This document shows positions 13,303 through 25,700 of a stretch of 64,000 nt of DNA, piece by piece. Origin of the DNA: Cyanoderma ruficeps (lineage: Eukaryota; Chordata; Aves; Passeriformes; Timaliidae); the NCBI GenBank assembly GCA_008694505.1, contig VZDJ01007747.1, positions 31,002,017 through 31,066,016 of the forward strand. Direction: 5' to 3'. How positions within the stretch are numbered: the first letter of the stretch is position 1; each line of letters starts with the position of its first letter. The notes beneath the pieces are model-generated. The model was not told the origin of the DNA and did no database searches. It saw nothing but the letters and a program-made list of their open reading frames with translations. The translations under genes and the position numbers were made by a program.

Positions 13303-16300
13303 AGAGCAATTTTAAATTCTTGGAGTACTGCATTATGTGTCCCACCTATTTATTAAAATACAAAATAATGTATTTTATGCAATATTGTTTAGTATCATGA
13401 ATTTATTTAGAAAGTGTTTGTTTGATAGTTTGGTATGCTGATACCAAATTAAAAAAAAAAAAAAAGAAACCTACAATAAAGCTTTCCTGATCAATTACTT
13501 GCCAGCAAGCTGGACTTCTGTTTGTCCCAGTACTCCTCAATAGCAGATTAAAGGGTTCCTGAATGTTGACTTTGTCCATTTATTTTTTATGAGACGATTC
13601 AATTCACAGTACATAAGCCATTCCTTCTCTATCTACTTTTAGGACTCAAAAAATGCTGACATTGATCTGAATCAGATACACAGACCCAGGATCAGAATTC
13701 ATCCCAGACATCTATATTGGAGACCTTCAGCTTTGGAATGTTACAATAGCAGTGGGAAGTAGCTTTGCAAGAGTTCTTCTTTTGAAAAGCAAGTGGAGGG
13801 AATTTCAGGCACTGTAGTCATTTACAAGAGCTGTGTTCTAAGCCCTGTCTAATGTCAGCTCAGCTCCAGCAGGCAGTAGGTGCTTGTCTACTCCTCTCTA
13901 ATGCAGTGGAAATGGCAGCAGTGGGGCAATAGCTGAGATTTGTCTTTCCACATTTCCTAAGTCCCTCTGTAGCCTCCTTCAGCTACATAACTATCTTGCC
14001 TCTAGTAATCAGCCCTGATATCAACTTTTTCTTGAAGACCATTATTGATCATTAGGGTCAGGTGCCTAAGTACAGAAATGAACCCCTAAAGAGTCTTGGA
14101 GAATTATGAGAAAAAAAAAAAATCCTATTCTAATAACTCTGATGTTGACAAAGGAAGTTTAAACAACCTGCCTAAAGAAAAAAATCCTAAGTCCTAAAGC
14201 CTCATAAAATTCTGCTTGTAAGAAAAGACAAGATTCACAGGCCTAACAAATGATGCTTTTTCTCATACCTGAAAATAGGACATCTGGAAGCAAAGGCTAT
14301 CAGTGCCAGAGAAACAGTTTCATGTTAGAAAACATTGTTTTAAATTTTCTTATTAATATCAACTTCATGGTTAAAACTGGGTACAGTCGGTCAGTCTCAA
14401 TTACTTCCCTGTGATTAAAAAGATCTGACAATGGACAAAGGATTTATCACTTCTCTTGCTTCTGTTTCCCTGGTATCTTCTTCTGTCTTGCCTTGTGATA
14501 AAAGCCTGAAGTTATACTTGGAAAATCTATACTTAGAAACCCTATTAGAGGTCTACATCAATTTCACCACCTTATGAATTAGAAAAGGTGCTGTACATCA
14601 CCAACTTAGACATCAATTTTTATCCCTCTTCTCTCATCATCGTTCATCAGCTATGACACACACAGCTTGGATCCACAGCTTGGATCAAGTTGGCTGAGTT
14701 AAAACGGACAAATCCTTCCAGTAATATGGCAGAACAATATTTTAGTCACTTTGCCCCCTGCAAGATGTTAGGTAGCGTACCAGATCATACGGTTACTCAA
14801 CCACTCTATGGGCTACTTATCCTCAGCTAGGTAAAAAAAAACATGCCCTAATAGTTAATTCTGCAGAGTGGTCAGTCAGTTAATGTGACTCTCTGAGGCT
14901 GATTAATTGGGTCCTCTTCCAAGTAGAGGAATTGCTGCTATGCCGTGTTTGGGAAAATGTGATTTAGAAGGTAAATTTCCCAACAACAAGCTAATTCTTG
15001 TGAGCTCTACCTTTAACACATGATTTAAGGAACACAAGTCACTGCCAAACCTGTGACAACGTATTTAGATACGAAATTTCCAAGAAAACCTTTTTGGATG
15101 CATAAACCTCACTCTTTGTCTTGCTAGAACTTAGTAAGTCTGATTTTCTTATGCCTGCAAGTTATGTTTTGAAATGAAATGGTACATGAAGTTATTTTAT
15201 TTCTCTACCTAAGCTTTTCCCACATTTCAGATAAAATCAAGTACAATAGTTATGAGTGTATATACTTACACTGCTGGAAAATGCCTGATTCTCTCACACT
15301 TAAGAAATATGTGATTCATTCAAATCTCATCAGTTCATTAGAGAGCCTGTGAATTTCACCCAGAGGGCAACAAATGATATGTTGATAAATCCAATTATCA
15401 TAATTTTGTCAGATTGACTGTCACAATGGGAAAATATCTTACTGAAAATACAATACTTTAAAAGAGAAATATAAAACCAGTCTGCTATAATGAGGCTATA
15501 AAATATGTATGTGCATTTTAAGAACCATCCATTGCCCCATACAGATGTGCAGTGTACTTGTTATTTCAGGAAGTCAGTGATGCATACATATGTCAGAGAA
15601 GCATGTCATGCCATCTTCTCATTTCAGTCCACAAGAGACAAAACCAAGCTAGCACTAAGTGAAGAAAATGATGTATTCATATAGAGTGGATTTTTTATTT
15701 AGATGGTACCACAAAGTACAGTAAGTCTCTGCAGCTCACAGCTCAGTTAACTCAGAGGTAGTAGTAGTTCTCACAACAAACTTACTCACATTTCCACTCT
15801 GAGGAATGTTGTGCATTCGTCAAGACGCTATGGAATAATGACTGCAACTGGAAGTTGGCTATTTTAGCACAACTGTCTAAACCCCAGCCACTCACTTTGT
15901 GGGATGGAGCAAGCAGAGCCTTAAGGCAACCACAGTGTCTGTTTTCGGCCTCTGTCACAGCCTTCCCCTGTATGGTATGAATTCTCCTGGTGCATGAATT
16001 TCTGTCTTTGGGACAGATTGAATAACTGTGGGAAGCAAGTTCACTGTAAAGTAGAGTTTACCTTGTCCTCAGTCAACTGGGACTGAATATCCCCAAGAGA
16101 ACCTAAGAGTTTCTTGGCATTCATTTTGTCATCTCCCTGTTCAGGTAAAGTGTTGGTCTTTTACAGACCCATTATGGAACAAAGATTTGATGGCAAACAT
16201 TGGTGAGAAGGTACAAAAAAGGTACCTCCTCAGGTACAAAGGTATACAAAAACATTCATCAGAAAAATTTTAGTAAACTCCATTCTTTTTATATTTTCCT

Positions 16301-16389
16301 TTATGTTTTACTTGTATTAAAAAAGGTTCCCATTTAATTCAGAAAAAGGCATGAATATATGTCAGTATGCCTAGTATGTCTGTGTCCTA
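13303..16389. other. Stretch without a recognised gene
   Basis: No gene seen. A 13-bp unit CACAGCTTGGATC is tandemly duplicated at 14,661-14,673 and 14,674-14,686. A cluster of GGTAC motifs occurs at 16,210-16,243. Poly(A) runs at 13,451 and 14,110 are simple sequence with no recognisable retrocopy beside them. Confidence 0.5.
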
Positions 16390-16693
16390 TGTGTCGCCCT
16401 GAATTTTCTGCCTTCTGTCTTCGTGCTGTAGATTCTCACGCAGCTTCATGTAAACAATGTGTATTTTTAGAATGTTTACATACTTCTCCTCTGAGAGAAG
16501 AAATGATTGATGGTGGTGTCCACCATCCAGGTTAAAGAGGTGGCGACCTGTGTAGCCAATCTCTCGACCTTTGTACAAATGTATATAAATGGAGTCAGAT
16601 TTTTGAATTAAAGAGTTTGTTCTCTTGAACTGCTGCTGGTGGCCTCATCTTTCTGTCCCTGAAGTTGGGACACTGCCAGCCTCGCGATCATCA
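16390..16693 (+). mobile_element. Compact solo LTR (304 bp) flanked by CCTA
   Basis: The element begins TGTGTCGCCC and ends GCGATCATCA, so it has the TG...CA termini of a retroviral LTR. It is flanked by identical CCTA tetramers (16,386-16,389 and 16,694-16,697), the 4-bp target duplication typical of gamma-like (ERV1) proviruses. Inside, a U3-like part leads to a TATA motif (TATATAAAT, 16,583-16,591), then ATTAAA at 16,607-16,612 as a likely poly(A) signal, then a GC-richer U5-like segment with 'TTGGGACACTGCCAGC'. The small minus-strand frame over its 5' half is incidental. No second LTR or internal gene is next to it, so it is a solo LTR. The intact termini and duplication suggest a fairly young insertion. 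Family name not determined. Confidence 0.7.
16583..16591 (+). promoter_or_regulatory. TATA box of the 304-bp LTR
   Basis: TATATAAAT lies about 24 bases before the ATTAAA signal in the LTR, the arrangement of a compact LTR with a short R. Promoter activity is inferred from position only. Confidence 0.5.
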
Positions 16694-16983
16694 CCTATGT
16701 AGCATATTTTTTATATCCCAGTTGCAAATCGTAAAGAGTTTAAACTGGCGTCCCTGTTACTCAGTGAAGATTTCTGAATCATCAGGGTTTTGAAATTTGC
16801 AAGATCTCACCATCCTGCCTCTGAAAATCCTTCCTTAGAAGAGCAGTAGGCCTCTAATAAATGTTCTGAGTTTGACAAACTGCCATTTCCAATTAAAAAA
16901 AATAAAAAGTAATACACTGGAAAATTTCCAGCTAGCATGCAACAGAAATTAAAGAAAACTATGACTAGTTCGTTGAAAGGGTT

Positions 16984-17006
16984 TTCCTTCCTTCCTTCCT
17001 TCCTTN
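16984..17006. repeat. (TTCC)n microsatellite ending in an N gap
   Basis: About five TTCC units run directly into an N at 17,006. The break at a simple repeat marks an assembly gap, which matters for the inverted duplication that begins at the next base. Confidence 0.85.
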
Positions 17007-17102
17007 AGTAGAAGAAAATTAAAGGATGGCATTTGACAATTTTTTGATTTGTGCTGCTGCAAAACCTTTTTATACCATCTTCATAAGTGTAATAATTTGA
17101 GC
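17007..17102 (+). repeat. Left arm of exact 96-bp inverted repeat
   Basis: These 96 bases are the exact reverse complement of 17,376-17,471; I compared them base by base. The arm begins right after the N at 17,006. The arms are separated by 273 bases. Perfect identity in otherwise neutral AT-rich DNA, next to gaps, points to a recent event or to an assembly artefact. Confidence 0.9.
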
Positions 17103-17375
17103 AGCGCGGAAAAATAAGTCAACAAAAGGCCAAGGAAAACTCAAAAAGTGCAAATCTGACAGTGACAATGTAGTGCTGGAAGGCAGATTCCAAAGGGAAT
17201 AATTTAATTTCTGCAGTTTCCTTACTTGTCCAGTGAATGGACACAGTGGTTGATTTCATTGAAAAAAGACCCAAATGAAACCATACTCCTTCTTTAATCT
17301 AAGATGAAACATTATATTGTGCATATCTACTAAAATAATCAATGTCTTACAATTCACGGGTGGAAAGAGTATACA

Positions 17376-17471
17376 GCTCAAATTATTACACTTATGAAGA
17401 TGGTATAAAAAGGTTTTGCAGCAGCACAAATCAAAAAATTGTCAAATGCCATCCTTTAATTTTCTTCTACT
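17376..17471 (-). repeat. Right arm of exact 96-bp inverted repeat
   Basis: Exact reverse complement of 17,007-17,102. It is followed by 21 bases and then a second N at 17,493. A separate 19-bp direct repeat (AGAGTATACAGCTCAAATT) starts just before this arm (17,366-17,384) and recurs directly after the N (17,494-17,512), as if the same flank had been placed twice. Confidence 0.9.
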
Positions 17472-17512
17472 GCTACAGAGAGGAAATCAGAANAGAGTAT
17501 ACAGCTCAAATT

Positions 17513-19438
17513 CTGCAGTACTGTACGATTCACCTGTATGTCCTGCATCATCTGCTCTGTGAATGTCAATTTCCTTACCAGAATGTTTGATAGCTGTCTG
17601 AATTTCCAACGGTTCCAATAAGTTTTCTCCTAAAAATTTATTAGTCTACCACAGAGCCTCATGTCTCCTTGGTGTCCCATTAGGTACAGATCTGGGGCAG
17701 TTGGAGGTTTTTTTGACATTATGATTGCTTTATTTAAAAGTCATATACTGGCCCTCTTGCTGGGTTTGAAAATGAAATTTAATTCAGTGAGACAGAGGAG
17801 ATTTCAGAAACTAGCTTCAAGTCTGATCAGGTTTTTAAATTTATAAATTAAGGTGTGGAAGAAAATAGCTAGTTTAGATAATTTCAAGAAGTTTTATGAG
17901 CCTTTTGTACCCTTTACAATTTGGATTCATTTTAACAATTATAATATTGGGATTTACAGACAGTACTGCTATTCTTTTATTTCTATTAGCATTTTACAAT
18001 CTTCTAAAATATTCTAGAATGTCACATTTCTTGAAAGTACATGATATCTATGTAATAAAAATTGGACTAGGTGTATCTTATGCAATATATTTTCAAAAAT
18101 TATTTTGGCATTCCTGTTTAACTAGTTTTTTGTTCTTAAATGACTTTTTTTTTTGTCAAAAAATTACTAAACTACTACCCATCAGGTATTCATGCATATA
18201 GTGATGTTTTAAAAAGTTTTTCATAATAAATCCACACACACTTGAACAACATACATTCCATTATATGTAAAATTGAGCATTCAATAAATCAGTGCATCCA
18301 GTTCCCCAGCTCCAGTCAGTTGCAGTCATACTCCACGCTGAGATTCCTTAAACTGAGTGAGGTGAGAAAAATATCTGTAAAGTCCATTAGAATCAAATTA
18401 TAAATCAATTAGGTGTGTTTTGAATATAATGAGCATGGATAGTAAGAAAAAATCGTCATAGATATTTACTTACATATGCATTAGCTATCCCATTTGTTTT
18501 TAAAGCTTGCTTTCATTTAGACTGTATTGCTTGTCATTATGTTAAAACAAGCTACTGAAGTAAATAAAAAGGAATTGTAATGAAAACAATAACTGGCCTA
18601 GTAATACTTCTCTCCCTCTTCCCTAATCATTGCACTGAGGTTGACCAGAGAAATCTTTTTCTGTGTAATTTGATCTCAGGCTATCACCAGCAGGATAGTT
18701 TTCAGGATTTTAAATAGCATGCTTATTTCACAGGATTGTTTTATAAAACGAAAGTCGGTACCAATGTTCTCTTACTTATGCTACATCAGAGAAAGCAGTA
18801 AGAAGGGCATAACACTGTATGGTATCTGAAATCACACATAAATAAAAGCAGGAACTTCCTAAAACTAGAAATGTAAAGACTCTTTGCGGTACTGGACCAG
18901 AAATTTTACAATATATTATTTTCTAGAATAGTGCTAAAAGACTGCAGGGGAGGAAGAGAAGTCAAATACTGTCCAGTGCAACATGGTTGAGCTCCAACTA
19001 AGCACTGTGCAGCTGTCACCATTGTAGTTCAGACACAGTATTTCAGCAAGTCCCAAGGAACATGCTGTTACATTGTCCTATTGAAAGAATTCACAGTTTA
19101 TTGCCGTTTGCTGTACACGTCAGAATTTCACACATTCTAAACCTGAACTCTGAGGCATATTTATGAGCGCCAATAAATACTTAAGATAATGCTTAAACAA
19201 ATTTATCTAATTGGTGTCGTGCTCAAAATTTTCTTATCAGACTGTCAAGAATATATTTGTCTTATGTACTTACTACAATTAGCATGTGGCTGGTTTATCT
19301 AGAGAACCTATCCCCAGCAGAATGGGACACTTGTCTTTAAAATAAGGAATTAGTAGATTTTTTATGGTCAAAAAGACACAGCTGATAGACTCACCCCCTG
19401 GCACGCTTTTGAGACAATGGATGAATATTTGAACAGGA
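17513..19438. other. Stretch without a recognised gene
   Basis: AT-rich. A 101-codon plus frame at 17,896-18,201 is rich in Leu, Phe and Ile as expected from AT-rich DNA and has no recognisable motif. No transposon identified. Confidence 0.5.
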
Positions 19439-20065
19439 TTAATATTTCATTTCCCCTTTCTGAAGCAAAAGGCTCAGTAGGATGAGGAAATACCTCTTCC
19501 TCCTCTCAGCCCTTACTCTACTGCTGTCGCCATAGTCACACTGTCCCAAAAGCTTCCTCCAGAGGGCGAGTTCCATCGAGGCCTGAAAAAAGTCCAATCC
19601 AGTTTTGAGTATCTTCAGAGTTTCCACAACTTTTCCCAAAGCTTGATTGCCCTCAGCGTGAAAAAATATGTCCTTATGTTTAAGCAGAATTACCATCTTG
19701 CACCTTGTGACTGCTGCCTCATGCCCCTGACTGTGCCTCTCTGAGGAGAGTCTGGCTCTGCCTGCCCTTTGCTCCAGCCAGGAGGTTGAAGTTCTCCCAG
19801 CGTCTTCTTGTACACGTTGTGCCTTCACCCTCTTGGGAGCCCTTGACTGCACTAACTGCAGCATGACATGGTCCATGTGGGACTGGGGAGCCCAGGCTTG
19901 AACACAGGGCTGCAGGTCATCCTTCAGGAGGAGGAAAGGGACTGTTCCTCCCTGTGTGTGGGCTGCCCTCCTACCACTACAGCCCAATGTGCTGTTGGCC
20001 ATCTTCACTGCAAAGGCAAATTGCTGACTTTCAACTGCTTTAACCTCAGGATACTGGGTCAACAC
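19439..20065 (-). mobile_element. CR1-type LINE relic: C-terminal end of ORF2
   Basis: A 208-codon frame without stops lies on the minus strand, with higher GC than its surroundings. Its peptide follows the layout of the C-terminal part of bird CR1 ORF2. Near its start is 'AVKMANSTLGC', where CR1 has the type 'VAKKANSILAC'. About 50 residues in is 'LLKDDLQPCVQAWAPQ', the equivalent of the CR1 segment 'SALVRPHLEYCVQFWAP'. Near residue 150 comes 'GKVVETLKILKTGLDFFQ', where CR1 has 'REVVESPSLEIFKTRLDAFL'. The frame opens with GTG rather than ATG, and the conserved reverse-transcriptase core is absent, so this is a truncated, non-functional fragment. Its limits are those of the open frame; the repeat may run slightly beyond. 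The surviving open frame could mislead gene predictors. Assignment is from recognised motifs without alignment. Confidence 0.65.
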
Positions 20066-21874
20066 AGAATATAGAATATTCTATATTGTACACATATATC
20101 ATATATGTTCTATATTCATTATACTTTGATATTTAATCAGGCAAAGAAAAAAATTAGGTGAAGAAAAAGCCAGTTTGTCAATAACTGAATGGTGTAGCAC
20201 AATGCTTTTGCTCCGTAAGACTGCATAGTGTCTGAGTGGCCCAGCTTATTGCCCATCCCCTGCTCTTGGTGCACAAAGATGCTTTCTGGGCTTGTGCTTT
20301 TCCCCTTCTCTGTGCCATTGAGTGGGATGTGGATTTAAGGACACCCAAAGAAAAAAATCTCTGCTCCCTAATTTTAAGGAAAACAGAACCAGTCTTAATT
20401 GTTTGCAGGTCTGCAGAAGTCTTTCCATTGGATTGGGATCAAAATCTGTAAATTTAATAGGCATTTACCACAGATCTCCAGGCACAATCTGATATTAGGC
20501 TATTAGTAAATCAAACTGTTGTTCTTTGTTTATGCAAAACCTTGGAAGAAACTTGGATGAAAAACATGTATGGTTCATTTTCTCAAAAAAAACAAAGGAG
20601 TTGTATATTGCTTTACTACTTGCCTTAGGCTTTCAAAATAGTCTGTATTATGTCTCTTCTATAGTCTAAAGGAAGTAAAACAGAATAAAGACTCTGGGCA
20701 TAAGCATTATTGACATACAGATCTTTAGAAATACTTCATGGAAGGTATGATAGTGAAAAAAACATGTCTAATGTTTTTCAAAAGCTATTAATATTNTTTG
20801 GATTCAGTTTCCCGCAGATCCATCAGATTATTTAATATTAAACAGAATTTGAAGGTCTTTTTAGTCTCAGTTTAATCCTGCTGAAAATATTGGCCACAAT
20901 GCAGCAAAAGCTGGCATAGATATAAATGCTTTTGTCAATAACCTAGTTTGGCTTTTACATTATTTGACTTATACAGTCCAAGGAGGTTGACTCATTTGTA
21001 TCAGCTGAGAATAGTCACACATCCCTGGGAAGATAGTCACAGATCAGTCTATCATCATGCATTGGGGGCCACAGCCAGAGTATGAGAAAATTCATATAGG
21101 CTGATGCTGTTTAACTTTGGTCATCAGACCTATCCTTGAAACACTATCTGTGCATGAAGGAGTAGCATCTGGTGTAGCCTACACACTATAGAAATAAGAA
21201 AGGGAAATATCAGAATATACTAGGACTGAAGCTTTTAAGGAGCTTTCTAAGAAGGGCTATGTACTTTAAAAGTTACTCCAAACAGACAACTTTTGGAAAG
21301 GAAATGGCTCATGTTATACTGTTATACATAACCTGAATCAGAGCTAATACAATTATTATATATTTAAGTTATTCAACATGCTATAAGAGATCGTGCTGTT
21401 GCTTCAAATGTTGTTTTATTAATTCATCTTCTAAGCCTATCCAATTTCTCCAATTTCTTTTTAATATATATTCAATTTATTATATTTGTGATAAGGTCTA
21501 ACACGGACTTCATCATCAGTCTTCTATGGACTACGTTCCTTTCTTTCAGTGATCTCTGATGTCTGGGATGAACTGTTGCATTGATGTGCTTTGCATATCA
21601 TAAATCATATATGATCCATTCTATGTTTGCCTTAGTATAAGATAATTTTATTAATTAATTAATTAATTTTAAACATTTAACATTTTAAAGTGGCTGCTAT
21701 TGTCCATTTCATCCAGTTAAAGCAGAGGTAAGAATTATATTATAGTGACTACTAAACATGCTCCTTGCATCCACTGCTGCATGTATACCAGTAACAGAAA
21801 CAACAGGCTAATGCTTTCTCACATCTGCGTCGATGTACTTATTCAGGAAACCATAATCTTGGGTGAGCTCTGTG
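20066..21874. other. Stretch without a recognised gene
   Basis: AT-rich sequence with a single N at 20,796 (in 'ATATTNTTTGG') marking another small gap. A TTAA-unit simple repeat lies at about 21,647-21,670. Overlapping 70-codon frames at 20,236-20,464 occur on both strands and have no recognised motif. Confidence 0.5.
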
Positions 21875-22758
21875 TGTGCACTGGGTTTATGTGGAAAGGT
21901 TTTGGAAGAGGGGGACTGACTGTGGAGGTGGTTCCTTGAGAAGATGCCAGAAGGTGCCCACATGTCCAGTAGAGCCAGGGCTGTTGCTAGCCAAGGCCGA
22001 GCCCATCAGGTGATAGCACCTCTGGGATAACATCATTAAGAAGGGAAAATGAGCTGCTATGCAACAGCTACTGCAAGTGTGGAGTGAGAATATTTGAGGA
22101 AGGGCTCTGCAGACACCAAGGTCAGTGAAGAAGGAGGGGCAAGAGGTGCTCCAGGCACTGGAGCCAAGATTCCCCTGCAGCCTGTGGAGGAGCCCCATGC
22201 TGGAGCAGGCAGATGCCTGAAAGAGACTGACCCCATGGGAAGTTCACACTGGAGCAGGCTTTATAGCAAGACCTGTGGGGCTATGGGGGATCCACACTGC
22301 TGTAGTTTGTGAAGAACCGCAGCCCATGGCAAGGACTCACACTGGAAAAGTTTATGGAGGACCATCTACCATGTGCTGGAACAGGAGAAGAGTATGAGAA
22401 AGAAGGAATGGCAAAGATGTGTGATGAAGTTACTACAACTCACATTTCACATCCCTCTGTGCTGTTTGTGGGAGAAAGATGCAAACTCATTAGTGAAACA
22501 GACTGGGAAGAAGGGAGCAGTGAGAGGAAGGTGTTTTAAGATTTGGGTTTATTTCTTATTAACCTATTCTGGTTTGATTGTTAATAAAGTAATTTACCAA
22601 AACTGAGTTTGTTTTGCCTGAAATGGTAATTGCTGAATGATGTCCCTGCCCTTATCCCAATCTGAGTTTTTGTCCTATTTTTCCATCTGTCGGTTGAGGA
22701 AGAGGGTGATAAAGAGGCTTGATGACACCTGGCATCCAGCCAAGTTCAACCCACTGCA
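21875..22758 (+). mobile_element. ERVL-type solo LTR, plus strand
   Basis: The sequence follows a well-known bird ERVL-type LTR from end to end. It opens with a 'TGTGCACTGGGTTT' type start and then 'AAGGTTTTGGAAG'. It continues with 'GGCCGAGCCCATCAG' and 'CCTCTGGGATAACAT' (the TATA region, degraded), then 'CTCTGCAGACACCAAGGTCA'. Several imperfect repeats of a 'CCCATG...CACACTGGAGCAGG' unit follow, then 'TGTGTGATGAA', 'GGTGTTTTAAGATTTGGG', AATAAA, and a 3' end 'GGCATCCAGCCAAGTTCAA' finishing in CTGCA. Small open frames inside it are by-products of the repeat units. A second copy lies at 53,740 and a degraded minus-strand copy at 7,728. No internal retroviral genes adjoin. The 5' limit is uncertain by a few bases because it sits in a TGTGTG run; a target duplication is not clear. 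Confidence 0.75.
22583..22588 (+). terminator. Poly(A) signal of the ERVL-type LTR
   Basis: AATAAA in the context 'TTAATAAAGTAATTTACC', at the position where this LTR group carries its polyadenylation signal, about 170 bases before the LTR end. Confidence 0.55.
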
Positions 22759-25700
22759 GTATGCATGGGACTGTTGTTATTCTGAAGGTAAGTACACTAG
22801 TTTAAATTACTAGTTTTAATTCTGTATCCTTATATACACACCACACACATTAACTTCTAATTCTTGATAAATATATTGGTAGAATACAGCTCTATTTCAA
22901 AATGTCTAAAATTCATCATATCATCACCAAAATGGGAAGAGAGATGAACACCATCAACAAACAGAAAAAAAAAAAAAAGAATTTATGATGTTCATGGGGT
23001 AAAAAATTGTAAACAGTTTTCTATTGTGTGCATTTGTTCATTTGTTTCTTTGATTATCTGTGAAGGAAACAATAGCAAAAAGCTCCTGAACTTTTAATCC
23101 TGATCTTTATAATTATAGATATATCTTTCCATCATCACTTTTCCAGTAACTTATGTAAGTCTGATACTTGCAAATCCGTCTTTCAAATATAACAGAAAAG
23201 ATCTCTTACCTGCAATTAGGGTCTTGGACAGCATCATGTTCTGTGAATAATTATCAGAAAAGTACCAGGGAAGGTCAAAAGATCTGCCTTTCAAATTATC
23301 TTCTTCTGTGCTTAGTGACACAGAAAATGAAAAACCGTCAGATCTTTCTGGGTTTGTAGCTTTGCTGCTTGAGTCCTCAACAATGTAAAGTAGTTTCCCT
23401 CCATTGCTTACACTGAGAGGGAAGCTAAAATATCAAAAACTCATCATGAATCTGGACAATAGCAGTACTTGCTCATCCAGCTAACTAATTTTAGAATCAC
23501 TTCAATAAGCAGATGCTTTAGAGTTTGATACAGAATAGCAAAGCCCTTCACATAAGGGAAGTATGGAATCTGTGAAGTGTTTACTTAGAAGAATGATGAG
23601 ATATTTTTATTTGGATAAATGTATTCAGAGAAAAGTTTATACAGCCTATTTCCAAGAAGTTTAAAACTGACAACAAAATTATAGGCAGTACCTGGATAAT
23701 CAATGATACTATAGATGGTTTTAGAGACATGTAGAGACATTTCTGGTTATGAATCTCAAAGTCCAGGAAAGAGCATGAAAATTTCTTTAGAGATTTTCCT
23801 GTTAAGAAAAATAAATGTTTTCTCTTCTTTTTTTTTAGGCAGATTCTTTGCACCTCACCCCCACCAGCCTTCATCTACCTCTCCCCCCTCCCAACACACA
23901 CAAGTTCCACATCCAAAGCAGAAGAGGAATAGTCGTTTCCTCCTCAATCTCCACCAATTTTTCTGACGTTGTAATTAAAGGGCTGACAGGGAAAGTGCAG
24001 TACTTGCTGTGAAATGAAATTGTTACACTAAAGAGAATCCTAGACAGCTCAGTGATAAGATAATTTAGATGGCAAGAGAAAGCAGCTAACGTATATATGG
24101 GTATAAATGACAAAGAATGGAGATTTGAGCTTTTGAAAACGTGGTTCAGACATCTTATCTTGAGACTGTGGGGAAGAAGGTGCAGAGCTGTACTTTAGGC
24201 TTTCCTGCCAGTCATAGGTAGAAGCTGAAAGTTATTGAACAGGAACCGCATCTGAATGAGAAAGCAAGAAACAGCAGCAAATTGATGGCAGGTAAGTGTT
24301 GTTAAAGCAGAACATTGTAGTGAGGGAAAAATGTAACAAGTAGAAAGAAAAACAGGGTGGCTTCCTAAAGAAAGAGTACAAAAAAAATTTTATATATTCC
24401 TTTCAGATACAAGAAGGGATAATGAGAGCACAGAAGCTGAACTCTATGTCTTTCTAACTTTTTTTTTAAGCAAAACAAGATTAATTATATAGAAATTTTT
24501 TCTGGCTTTTTGTGAAAAGAGACTTAATATGTAAAGATATAAAACCCATTATATCTTCAGGAGGACTGGTGCATGAGGTATTATGTTTAAAAGGAGAATA
24601 TCAGAAGAAAGGAATGACATTTGCAAATTTCCTGCCAGCATAAACCATTTGCACTGCAGTGAGAGATAAAAATGCCAAGAAAATAATTGGAGGAAACTTT
24701 GAAGACTTTGTAGGTCTGAATGACAATCTGAACTAGGAAGTGTAAGCACTACAATGCCCATAATAAAGGATCTCCATTACTCTGACATTTCAAAAATATG
24801 AAAACCATGAACTACTTCATGGAAGGAGCTAATTTGAGTCACACTAATATGTACAGCCTGAACAGCCAGAAAGACCAGCAGCTTTATTTGTTTACTCCAA
24901 AGAAAGGAGTCATATAGACAAGCTATTGGTATGTGAATTGACAGTGGTAATTAAAAGTTAGACGTAAAGAATTCCAAAAGGTTACCACAGAAAATTAAAT
25001 ATTATAAGTAGTAAGATTTTGTAAAATTCTTAAAATATTTTAATTTGAAAATGTGCAGAACTGAATGACAGTTAAAAAGGGAAGATGTATCTACAAAATT
25101 CTAAAGCAAATTAAGAAAAATTTATAAGCTATTGCTTCTTTTATTTTTTCCTTTTAATCAATATTTTAGTTTCACATCTTCACATGACCAGAATACCAGA
25201 CCACCAGATGTAGAATCGAATTAGAGTCTGAGGGAGTATTTTCTTTGTATTACAGCCAAAGTAAGGGCACACACATCTTGTAAGAGAGCTTACTGCTGAG
25301 AGATTTTTCATTTATAATTTTGTAATACTGGGTTTGAATAAAGATAAAAACCGATTCTGAGAATGTTCAAGGTCATGTCCAATCTATGTATATAGGTTTC
25401 TAAAAATTTTCTCTAATAAAAGATGTTTACAAAAATCACAGTTGAATGGTAGCCTGCTTATGAAATATAGCTAAATATCAGTTTTGTATACAAAGGATGG
25501 ACCAGTAAGTGTGGGTGAATGTATGCTGTAGAAATAAAGGCAGTATCTGCTGAACATTCATAAAGAGCTGCTGGAGAACTGAAAGACTATTAATGAACTT
25601 TCATGCAGGGAATATTAGTCTGATGTCCACGGGCTAATGAACAATGAAATGTTGAAGAAATATGTGAAGGATAAGTAAGTTTCCACCAAATAATTTTTTC

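Noticed and set aside
22094..22606. Several overlapping plus-strand frames of 70-77 codons
   Set aside because: They are produced by the repeated units of the LTR at 21,875-22,758.
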